Below are positions 1 through 5,009 of a stretch of DNA of 5,406 nucleotides, piece by piece (within the stretch, counting starts at the first letter, position 1; every line of letters begins with the position of its first letter). Below the pieces are notes generated by a model. It did no database searches and was not told where the DNA came from. It saw only the letters and a program-made list of their open reading frames with translations. The position numbers were made by a program, and so were the translations under genes. Origin of the DNA: Planctomycetes bacterium RBG_16_41_13 (GTDB taxonomy: Bacteria > Planctomycetota > Brocadiia > Brocadiales > Brocadiaceae); the NCBI GenBank assembly GCA_001828295.1, contig MHYI01000044.1, positions 8,707 to 14,112 on the forward strand. Direction: 5' to 3'.

Positions 1-179
1 GCGCCTCTTTCCTTTTGTGTTTCGTGAACCAGTTTACTCATATAAACAGCAAGCCCTGACAAGGATTCCAGATTTGCCATCTCCTTTGATAATATGTGTT
101 TTTCCAGAGCGCCCATAACTGAAAAGTAGAGCATGACGCATACCGGCAATATCAATAATAGCGCAAGTTTATATTTCAT
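1..179 (-). CDS. Methyl-accepting chemotaxis protein, N-terminus (partial, NIT-type sensor)
   Basis: Only the first 59 residues are in the window; the rest lies beyond position 1. The protein starts MKYKLALLLILPVCVMLYFS, a short basic N-terminus followed by a membrane-spanning segment (about residues 5-23). An amphipathic stretch then leads into LVHETQKERGA (residues 49-59). The pattern LVHE-x-QKERG is the hallmark opening of the NIT domain, a periplasmic all-helical domain proposed to sense nitrate and nitrite and often found in chemoreceptors and histidine kinases. As the third gene after cheW and cheR on the same strand, a chemoreceptor is the natural reading, whose methylation sites would be targets of the adjacent CheR. 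A NIT histidine kinase or cyclase cannot be excluded because the signalling domain is not visible. The start at 179 is preferred because GAGGT lies 4 bases upstream; an in-frame ATG at 203 would add eight residues. Confidence 0.72.
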   Translation of the reverse strand, partial: MKYKLALLLILPVCVMLYFSVMGALEKHILSKEMANLESLSGLAVYMSKLVHETQKERG

Positions 180-183
180 TTTT

Positions 184-188
184 ACCTC
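184..188 (-). promoter_or_regulatory. Ribosome binding site of the chemoreceptor gene
   Basis: On the minus strand GAGGT sits just before the ATG at 179-177, with four A bases between. This site decides the start. The alternative in-frame ATG at 203-201 has only a GGGA about seven bases upstream, and the good site would then lie inside its coding sequence. Confidence 0.6.
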
Positions 189-250
189 ATTCAGTATTTT
201 CATAGTCTGATCCCATATCCCTTTATTTTAAACGGACAATACCGCTTATG

Positions 251-299
251 ATTTACGATTTACGATTTACGATTTACGAGGTACGAGGTACGATTTACG
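251..299. repeat. Tandem heptamer array, seven units of ATTTACG / AGGTACG
   Basis: Seven consecutive 7-bp units are readable: ATTTACG at 251, 258, 265 and 272, AGGTACG at 279 and 286, and ATTTACG again at 293. The two AGGTACG units share both substitutions and are adjacent, which suggests they arose by duplication of one mutated unit. The array lies in the spacer between the cheR homologue and the chemoreceptor gene. Heptamer tandem repeats of this kind (compare the STRR repeats of cyanobacteria) are intergenic and prone to copy-number change by slippage. No function can be assigned. Confidence 0.95.
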
Positions 300-307
300 A
301 TTTTTTT

Positions 308-330
308 AATCTGTGTAATCTGTGGTTTCC
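308..330 (+). repeat. Dispersed-type repeat motif, left copy
   Basis: This stretch contains the near-duplicate 9-mers AATCTGTGT (308-316) and AATCTGTGG (317-325), followed by TTTCC. Bases 310-330 match the reverse complement of 4842-4862 at 20 of 21 positions, so the same motif occurs twice in the window in opposite orientation. It sits between two heptamer arrays (251-299 and 340-360), as if part of a composite intergenic element. Two occurrences in 5.4 kb suggest a genome-wide repeat family, but this is inference. Confidence 0.8.
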
Positions 331-339
331 CTTTTATTA

Positions 340-360
340 ATTTACGATTTATGATTTACG
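340..360. repeat. Second heptamer array overlapping the cheR stop codon
   Basis: Three units, ATTTACG, ATTTATG and ATTTACG, occupy 340-360 and continue the same repeat type as 251-299. The last unit runs into the 3' end of the cheR homologue: the minus-strand stop codon TAA (358-356) and part of the final alanine codon (361-359) lie inside it. The repeat therefore supplies the end of the gene. Confidence 0.9.
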
Positions 361-1912
361 CGTTTGCCTGAAGAGTTTGGATTTCACCATTAATTGTCAG
401 GATTATTTCCTTCAATCTCCCCGCCGTTATCCCCTCTGACTCAGGCAATACTTCCTCCGGTGTATGGTTTTTCAGAAGCAAGAGAGTATTCTCATAAAAC
501 CTGGATGATTCATTCAATTTTCGCTGTTCCTGCATAAACTTTCCCAGGGCGTAATGGGCAAGTATAAAATTCGGGTCAAGGTACAAGACTTGTCTTAATG
601 AAGCAATCGCGCCGTCAATGTTTTTCTGTTCATGAAGGATCGTCGCACGCAGATAATAATAATTAGGCTGCAGTTTATCAATCTTTATTGCATTATTACA
701 CCATTCAAGGGCGTCTTCTATTTTACCCTGATTGGCGTAAGATTTTGCAAGAAGATACAGAACGGCGTCCAGTTTTAAATCCGAATCCCTCCCATTATCC
801 TGCATAATTGAATGGAGTTGCAAAAGGATATCCGTCGCCTCATTATATAAACCCTGCTCAAATGACTTTGACGCCTTTTCATATAATACTTCCTCTAATA
901 CTTCCTCGTTATTCGTATCTTGCCGGTTTTCCGGGACAACTTCATTACCGGGAAAAGTGCGCAATTGCAGGGTTTCGTTAAATATATCACCACAGTCGCT
1001 GCTCCTTTTCACCGGAGATACTATTTCTTTGACGTTTATTTTCACCGGGCTGTCATGTTTTGCCGTAGTCTCTTTCTTGTAAAAAGTCTCGCCCAGGTAA
1101 TTAACCGGCCGAAAATCATGTTCGCGGCATTGCAGGCCTTCAACCGGACTCACCACAAGCCACCCGTTTTCAACCAGGGAACGATAGAATTTACGCACTA
1201 TTTCCTTGATTAATGCATCATTGAAATAAATAAATACATTCCGGCAAAAAACAATGTCCATCGCATTCGTATTATTCAGGATTGAGGGGTACGCATCTTC
1301 CTTCAGATTCAGGAGGGAAAAAACAACCATTTCTTTTATATGTGGTGAAATAGCATAGTAATCTTTCTGTGTCAGCTTAAAATATCTCTGCATAATCCAC
1401 TCAGGAGTGCCCCGGAATGACCATTTTCTATAAAATCCCTCTGCGGCTTTTTTAAGAAAATTCTGATTAATATCGGTAGCAAGAATTGTAATGTCCCAAT
1501 CTTTAGTATTGTGAATCAAGGTATCGATCAAAATTGCAACAGAATAAGGTTCTTCACCGGTAGCGCAGCCCGCAACCCAGATCCTCAGTCTTTGCTCTTT
1601 CCCCTTTCTGGATGCAATCAGGTCGCGCAAAATATGGTTTTCCAGCGCCTCAAACGTTTTTTTGTGCCGGAAGAAATATGTTTCTCCTACCGTTAAATGA
1701 TTTGCAAGGATTGAAATATCCTCTTTCGTTAACGGCTCAGACAGCAATCTCTGCAGATACAATTCCACATCGTCATACCCAATATCATGAGCGGCAAGCC
1801 TGATATGGTGCATTAAATGATGCCAACGGTCTTTTTCATAACATAGCCCCAGTTTTTCAGAGATTAATTCACTCAACCGGCTTAATAACTGTTCTGGTAT
1901 TTTCTGTTTCAT
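356..1912 (-). CDS. cheR: CheR-family chemoreceptor methyltransferase with C-terminal TPR domain (WspC-like)
   Basis: This 518-residue protein is predicted to transfer methyl groups from S-adenosylmethionine to glutamates of chemoreceptors at the inner membrane. Residues 1-70 form the helical CheR N-terminal domain. The catalytic domain (about 71-275) shows LTVGETYFFR (73-82), the SAM-binding loop AGCATGEEPYS (114-124), ATDIN (145-149) and FCRNVFIYF (222-230), all typical of CheR. A charged, probably flexible linker spans about 280-340. About 343-480 hold roughly four TPR-like helix pairs, for example 381-412 and 416-447. Plain CheR is usually about 270-290 residues, so the extra 230 are a real fusion, as in WspC of Pseudomonas. 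The gene begins 36 bp after cheW and is likely cotranscribed. The start at 1912 has a modest GAG site five bases upstream. The stop codon lies in a heptamer repeat, so the last residues could be repeat-derived. Family assignment is secure; Wsp-like use is inferred. Confidence 0.93.
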   Translation of the reverse strand: MKQKIPEQLLSRLSELISEKLGLCYEKDRWHHLMHHIRLAAHDIGYDDVELYLQRLLSEPLTKEDISILANHLTVGETYFFRHKKTFEALENHILRDLIASRKGKEQRLRIWVAGCATGEEPYSVAILIDTLIHNTKDWDITILATDINQNFLKKAAEGFYRKWSFRGTPEWIMQRYFKLTQKDYYAISPHIKEMVVFSLLNLKEDAYPSILNNTNAMDIVFCRNVFIYFNDALIKEIVRKFYRSLVENGWLVVSPVEGLQCREHDFRPVNYLGETFYKKETTAKHDSPVKINVKEIVSPVKRSSDCGDIFNETLQLRTFPGNEVVPENRQDTNNEEVLEEVLYEKASKSFEQGLYNEATDILLQLHSIMQDNGRDSDLKLDAVLYLLAKSYANQGKIEDALEWCNNAIKIDKLQPNYYYLRATILHEQKNIDGAIASLRQVLYLDPNFILAHYALGKFMQEQRKLNESSRFYENTLLLLKNHTPEEVLPESEGITAGRLKEIILTINGEIQTLQANA

Positions 1913-1948
1913 CTTATCTCGTTTGAATATTCCAAAATCCGGTTCGTA

Positions 1949-2401
1949 TCATTTTATTGAACCTTCGGCCCTTTCCAAGGCTTCTTCCTCTGCACTAGAC
2001 AAAAATTTCTCAATGTCACAAATAAAAGTCAAATCATCATTCACCTTCAAAATCCCCTGAATGGCATCAATATTCTTTGCAATATCTCTTGCGGGAATGA
2101 TGTCTTCTCCCCTTATAACACCCTCAATTGTATCCGCAATTATCATTACCGTACGTTTTTTAGTATTCAGGATAATCAATTTATCGCCAACATCAATTTC
2201 CTTTTCTGTTAAGCGTAATCTCTTTCTTATATTAATTACCGGCAGTATCTTTCCCTGCACATTAATCACCCCTAAAATAATCTCCGGGGCAGAAGGCAAC
2301 GGGGTAATTTCAACAGCACGAATGATCCTCTCCACCGCTGTGTGCCTTACCGCAAACCGCTGTTTTTCAATCGCAAAAACGACAAGATATTCACTATCCA
2401 T
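1949..2401 (-). CDS. cheW: CheW-like chemotaxis adaptor protein
   Basis: This 150-residue protein is a single CheW domain (about 3-135), which couples chemoreceptors to the CheA kinase in the cytoplasmic signalling array. Visible landmarks are YLVVFAIEKQRFAV near the N-terminus, the core LGVINVQGKILPVINIR (43-59), DKLIIL (73-78), and ICDIEKFLSSAEEE near the end. The conserved NLRG turn of classical CheW is NVQG here (residues 47-50), replacing the usual arginine with glutamine; this is seen in some accessory CheW proteins. An acidic tail (135-146) follows the domain. It is the first gene of the minus-strand operon, followed by cheR after 36 bp. The ATG at 2401 is the only usable start because a stop lies in frame 11 codons upstream. 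An AAGG about 11 bases before it is a distant ribosome site, so translation may be weak. Confidence 0.93.
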   Translation of the reverse strand: MDSEYLVVFAIEKQRFAVRHTAVERIIRAVEITPLPSAPEIILGVINVQGKILPVINIRKRLRLTEKEIDVGDKLIILNTKKRTVMIIADTIEGVIRGEDIIPARDIAKNIDAIQGILKVNDDLTFICDIEKFLSSAEEEALERAEGSIK

Positions 2402-2471
2402 TATTGCCGTAACCTTATATTTAAAAAATAATTATGACGATCTGTACATCAAAAGGAGCTGTGGAGAAAAA

Positions 2472-2500
2472 AGTATAACAGTATTATTGCTGTTTTATAA
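2472..2500 (-). promoter_or_regulatory. Candidate sigma70-type promoter for the cheW-cheR-MCP operon
   Basis: On the minus strand TTATAA (2500-2495, 4 of 6 to TTGACA) and TATACT (2477-2472, 5 of 6 to TATAAT) are separated by exactly 17 bp. Transcription would start near 2465, leaving a leader of about 65 bases. The region is AT-rich, so chance matches are expected; this is the best arrangement seen by eye upstream of cheW. Confidence 0.35.
2477..2494. promoter_or_regulatory. Imperfect dyad in the promoter spacer, possible operator
   Basis: AACAG at 2477-2481 and CTGTT at 2490-2494 are perfect inverted arms. Across the whole 18 bp, seven of nine base pairs are symmetric. The dyad fills the spacer of the candidate cheW promoter exactly, a position where a bound regulator would block RNA polymerase. 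No known regulator is recognised. Confidence 0.25.
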
Positions 2501-2520
2501 GCATTTTTTTTTCAACAATA

Positions 2521-2637
2521 AAAGGAGAAACCGCACATAATTATGAGGAACGCCTTAAACAGGCAGATACCCATTTATCAGTTTCAAAGGTACAAGGGGA
2601 TTTAGCTGTCTACGAGGTGGATATGATTGTAGTATAA
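2521..2637 (+). pseudogene. Short open reading stretch without a start codon, possible gene remnant
   Basis: In this frame 38 sense codons run to a TAA at 2635-2637, and the frame is open back to a stop at 2476-2478. The peptide includes NYEERLKQADTHL and then KVQGDLAVYEVD. Its amino-acid mix and codon choice (GAG GAA CGC CTT AAA CAG GCA GAT) look like real coding sequence rather than the AT-rich noise around it. There is no ATG, GTG or TTG anywhere in the open stretch, so it cannot be a normal intact gene. It may be the 3' end of a decayed gene. I do not recognise the family. Confidence 0.3.
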
Positions 2638-2651
2638 ATAATGGAAAAAAA

Positions 2652-2681
2652 TTGTATATTTATGCAGTTTATATTTAAAAT
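2652..2681 (+). promoter_or_regulatory. Candidate promoter of yyaL (upstream option)
   Basis: TTGTAT (2652-2657, 3 of 6) and TAAAAT (2676-2681, 5 of 6) are 18 bp apart. Initiation would fall near 2688 and give a leader of about 46 bases that includes the G-rich ribosome site. It is plausible but weak at the -35 position. Confidence 0.25.
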
Positions 2682-2701
2682 GAAGAACAGTTGAGATTTT
2701 T

Positions 2702-2710
2702 TGCTACAAT
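2702..2710 (+). promoter_or_regulatory. Candidate extended -10 element of yyaL (downstream option)
   Basis: TGCTACAAT matches the extended -10 pattern TGnTATAAT with one mismatch, and no good -35 lies 16-18 bp upstream. Initiation would be near 2717, which would put the transcript start at the G-run that serves as ribosome site and make the message almost leaderless. The two yyaL promoter candidates are alternatives. Confidence 0.25.
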
Positions 2711-2716
2711 TATTAC

Positions 2717-2737
2717 GGGGGTTAATAAATGAAATGA
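2717..2737 (+). promoter_or_regulatory. G-run ribosome site with two-codon mini-ORF overlapping the yyaL start
   Basis: A GGGGG run (2717-2721) is followed after seven bases by ATG AAA TGA (2729-2737). Its TGA overlaps the ATG of yyaL at 2734 in the arrangement ATGA. The ribosome site is ideally spaced for the mini-ORF and 12 bases from the yyaL start, longer than usual. Either the G-run serves yyaL directly at long spacing, or ribosomes start at 2729, stop at once and re-initiate at 2734. Confidence 0.35.
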
Positions 2738-4788
2738 AAACAAATAAACCAAACTGCCTTATAAATGAAAAAAGCCCTTACCTGCAACAACATGCCTACA
2801 ATCCCGTAGCTTGGTATCCATGGGGAGAGGAAGCATTTGAAAAGGCGAAAGCGGAAAGTAAAGTAATTTTTCTTTCTATTGGATATTCTACCTGTCACTG
2901 GTGTCATGTAATGGAGACCGAATCTTTTGAGGACGAAGAGGTTGCTAAAATATTAAATGAATATTACGTTGCCATAAAGGTGGATAGAGAAGAACGCCCC
3001 GATATTGATAACGTTTATATGACCCTTTGCCAGGCGATGACCGGCAGCGGAGGCTGGCCTCTCACGCTCTTTCTTACCCCGGAGGGAAAACCTTTTTACG
3101 CCGGCACCTATTTCCCCAAAACCGAGCGCTTCGGCAATCCGGGTTTAATAGCTCTCCTGACGCAAATTGCCCATTTATGGAATACAAACAAGGAAAGCAT
3201 CATTGCTTCCAGCTTGCAGGTAACAAAGCTCATAAATACCGAAACATCTTCCAAAAACGAAGAAACCCCCGACATTCGGACACTAAACACGGCCTATGAA
3301 CAATTGCGTGACCGCTTTGACACTATTTACGGAGGGTTCGGTTCATTACCTAAATTCCCGACACCACATAATTTCACCTTCCTCCTCAGATGGTGGAAAC
3401 GCAGCAACAACGCATTCGCCCTGGAAATGGTTGAGAAGTCTCTTGAATTAATGGCAAGAGGTGGCATTCATGATCATTTAGGAGGAGGATTTCACCGATA
3501 TTCCACCGATGAATACTGGCTGGTTCCACATTTTGAAAAAATGCTCTATGATCAGGCATTGCTTGCCATTGCTTATATCGAAACCTATCAGGCGACGAAA
3601 AAGGAGCTTTATTCCGCAGTAGCAAAAGATATTCTCGATTACGTATTACGTGACATGACGTCGCCGGAAGGCGGGTTTTATACCGCAGAAGATGCCGACA
3701 GCGAAGGCGTTGAGGGGAAATTTTACGTATGGAAACCGGAAGAAATTAAAGAAGCCCTCGGGGAAAATGAGGGAAATATCTTTTGTGATTTTTATGACGT
3801 GTCGGACATTGGCAATTTTGAAGACAGAAATATATTGCACGCAGACAAACCATTGCATGTTGCGGCTAAAATGGAAAATGTGACGCCGGACGCCCTTGAA
3901 AAGCTGCTTACCAATAGTCGTAAAAAACTACTTTCAATACGGGAAAAACGCATTAAGCCACAGAAAGACACGAAGATTATCACCTCATGGAACGGCCTTA
4001 TGATTTCCGCCTTATCCATGGGCGCTCAGGCTATGGATGAACCAGCATACGCAAACGCTGCAATACGCGCCGCCGACTTTTTACTGAATACGCTCTTTCA
4101 GGAAAACAAGATATTACTGCGGCGTTATTGCCAGGGAGAATCTGCAATACCGGGGTTTCTTGACGATTACGCATTTTTCGTGAACGGATTAATCGATCTT
4201 TATGAAGCGACTTTTCAGGAAAAATATCTTCAGGCAGCTTTGCAGATCAATGAAGAAATGATCAAAAACTTTTTAGACGAAAAGGATGGCGGGTTTTTCT
4301 TGAGCGGCAAGGCAAATGAAAAACTCTTCACACAAACAAAAGATATTTATGATGGCGCTACTCCCTCGGGAAATGCTATCGCATTGCTCAATTTGTTGCG
4401 GTTAGGAAGGATTACCGGAAACCCTTCCTATGAAGCGTTAGCGGATAATCTTATAAAGGCATTTTCCGGCGCCATTATGCAGTATCCTTCCGGATATACA
4501 CAATTTATGTGCGCCCTTGATTTTGCATTAGGCCCCTCAAAAGAAATTATCGTTGCAGGAGAACGTGAGGGGAATGATACAAAAGATATTCTCCGGGAAA
4601 TAGGAAGCCGTTTTTTACCAAACAAAGTATTGCTTCTTCACCCTTCAAACGGCGTATTTATTGAGGAAATAGCACACTATACAAAAGAACTAACGCCCAT
4701 AGAAGGTCGGGCAACCGTCTATATGTGCGAGAATTACTCCTGTAAAAAACCTGTATCCGATAAAAACGCAATCATACAACTTCTATAG
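2734..4788 (+). CDS. yyaL: YyaL/SPATA20-family thioredoxin-domain protein (DUF255)
   Basis: This 684-residue protein appears complete, matching the usual family length of about 650-700. Residues 1 to about 165 form the DUF255 thioredoxin-like domain, with [13 protein letters not shown] (9-21), the redox-type motif CHWC (54-57) followed by HVM, then [10 protein letters not shown] and [23 protein letters not shown]. The remainder resembles the (alpha/alpha)6 barrel of N-acylglucosamine 2-epimerases and six-hairpin glycosidases. Family-conserved segments there include [14 protein letters not shown] (243-256), EDADSEG (319-325), SWNGLM (418-423) and a late CENYSC (665-670). No signal peptide is seen, so it is probably cytosolic. 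Its substrate is unknown; a role linking redox chemistry to sugar or sugar-like substrates is conjecture. The frame is open back to a TTG at 2701, but the ATG at 2734 fits the family N-terminus. It is transcribed away from cheW with no gene following closely. Confidence 0.95.
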   Translation: MKTNKPNCLINEKSPYLQQHAYNPVAWYPWGEEAFEKAKAESKVIFLSIGYSTCHWCHVMETESFEDEEVAKILNEYYVAIKVDREERPDIDNVYMTLCQAMTGSGGWPLTLFLTPEGKPFYAGTYFPKTERFGNPGLIALLTQIAHLWNTNKESIIASSLQVTKLINTETSSKNEETPDIRTLNTAYEQLRDRFDTIYGGFGSLPKFPTPHNFTFLLRWWKRSNNAFALEMVEKSLELMARGGIHDHLGGGFHRYSTDEYWLVPHFEKMLYDQALLAIAYIETYQATKKELYSAVAKDILDYVLRDMTSPEGGFYTAEDADSEGVEGKFYVWKPEEIKEALGENEGNIFCDFYDVSDIGNFEDRNILHADKPLHVAAKMENVTPDALEKLLTNSRKKLLSIREKRIKPQKDTKIITSWNGLMISALSMGAQAMDEPAYANAAIRAADFLLNTLFQENKILLRRYCQGESAIPGFLDDYAFFVNGLIDLYEATFQEKYLQAALQINEEMIKNFLDEKDGGFFLSGKANEKLFTQTKDIYDGATPSGNAIALLNLLRLGRITGNPSYEALADNLIKAFSGAIMQYPSGYTQFMCALDFALGPSKEIIVAGEREGNDTKDILREIGSRFLPNKVLLLHPSNGVFIEEIAHYTKELTPIEGRATVYMCENYSCKKPVSDKNAIIQLL

Positions 4789-4790
4789 AA

Positions 4791-4811
4791 ATTTTATATT
4801 TTAAATTTTGA
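4791..4811. repeat. Degenerate heptamer tract ATTTTAT, ATTTTAA, ATTTTGA
   Basis: Three adjacent 7-bp units differing only at their last two positions follow the yyaL stop codon by two bases. The period matches the ATTTACG arrays at 251-360, although the AT-rich sequence makes a chance match possible. Confidence 0.5.
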
Positions 4812-4841
4812 ACTTAACCGGACGTCTCCGCGGGGAAAACA

Positions 4842-4898
4842 GGAAACCACAGATTGCACAGACTTCGTCGTGAGCTCAGTCGAACGATTACACAGATG
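4842..4898 (-). repeat. Dispersed-type repeat motif, right copy, apparently interrupted
   Basis: Bases 4842-4862 are the inverted counterpart of 310-330 with one mismatch. The motif seems to resume at 4887-4898 with ATTACACAGATG, which is what a further tandem 9-mer unit would give. Between them lie about 24 bases of unrelated, more GC-rich sequence. The simplest reading is a longer repeat split by a small inserted palindrome, but no intact copy is present here for comparison. Confidence 0.6.
4863..4886. repeat. Small imperfect palindrome interrupting the repeat motif
   Basis: The 24 bases centre on GAGCTC (4872-4877). Their outer ends TTCG and CGAA pair, with a bulge and a mismatch in between. 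Its composition differs from the AT-rich surroundings. It looks like a tiny REP-like or MITE-derived palindrome, too short to encode anything. Confidence 0.45.
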
Positions 4899-4925
4899 TA
4901 GAGCGAAGAGGCTCTTCGCTCTACA
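4897..4925. repeat. Perfect 14-bp inverted repeat (hairpin)
   Basis: The left arm TGTAGAGCGAAGAG (4897-4910) and right arm CTCTTCGCTCTACA (4912-4925) are exact reverse complements around a single G at 4911. As RNA it would fold into a stem of about 12 bp with a tiny loop on either strand. No T-run follows on either side, so it does not fit an intrinsic terminator, though it could still stabilise the 3' end of the yyaL message. Near-perfect symmetry suggests a recently acquired palindromic repeat. Confidence 0.9.
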
Positions 4926-4979
4926 ACCCGCATAAATAAAATGAAAATTCCTATACAATTAAATTACCGGCAATTTAAA

Positions 4980-4993
4980 ATTCAACATTCAAC
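4980..4993. repeat. Heptamer direct repeat ATTCAAC x2
   Basis: Two exact ATTCAAC units stand side by side, followed by a partial third (ATT at 4994-4996). This is the third tract in the window with a 7-bp period and an AT-starting unit, and it ends just before the truncated glycosyltransferase frame. Confidence 0.7.
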
Positions 4994-5009
4994 ATTTCTG
5001 GAATAACAA

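Noticed and set aside
251..360. CRISPR-like array
   Set aside because: Units are 7 bp, directly adjacent and without spacers; this is a tandem microsatellite-type repeat.
920..1213. Open frame of 97 codons opposite the cheR gene
   Set aside because: Antisense to a strongly conserved coding region, with no ribosome site or recognisable domain.
2061..2540. A 159-codon plus-strand open frame opposite cheW
   Set aside because: It lies almost wholly antisense to a clear CheW gene, and its translation is a hydrophobic, serine/isoleucine-rich string with no family features. It is a shadow frame.
2543..2605. Small ORF starting at ATG 2543 behind AAAGGAG
   Set aside because: The ribosome site is about 15 bases away, the product is only 20 residues, and the coding-like signal is in another frame.
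2701..2733. Upstream TTG start for yyaL, adding 11 residues
   Set aside because: The family N-terminus begins just before [12 protein letters not shown], which fits the ATG at 2734. The extra codons overlap a promoter-like element and lack a ribosome site.
4897..4925. Intrinsic terminator of yyaL
   Set aside because: The stem is perfect but no T-run follows on either strand, and it lies over 100 bases past the stop codon. It is better described as a palindromic repeat.
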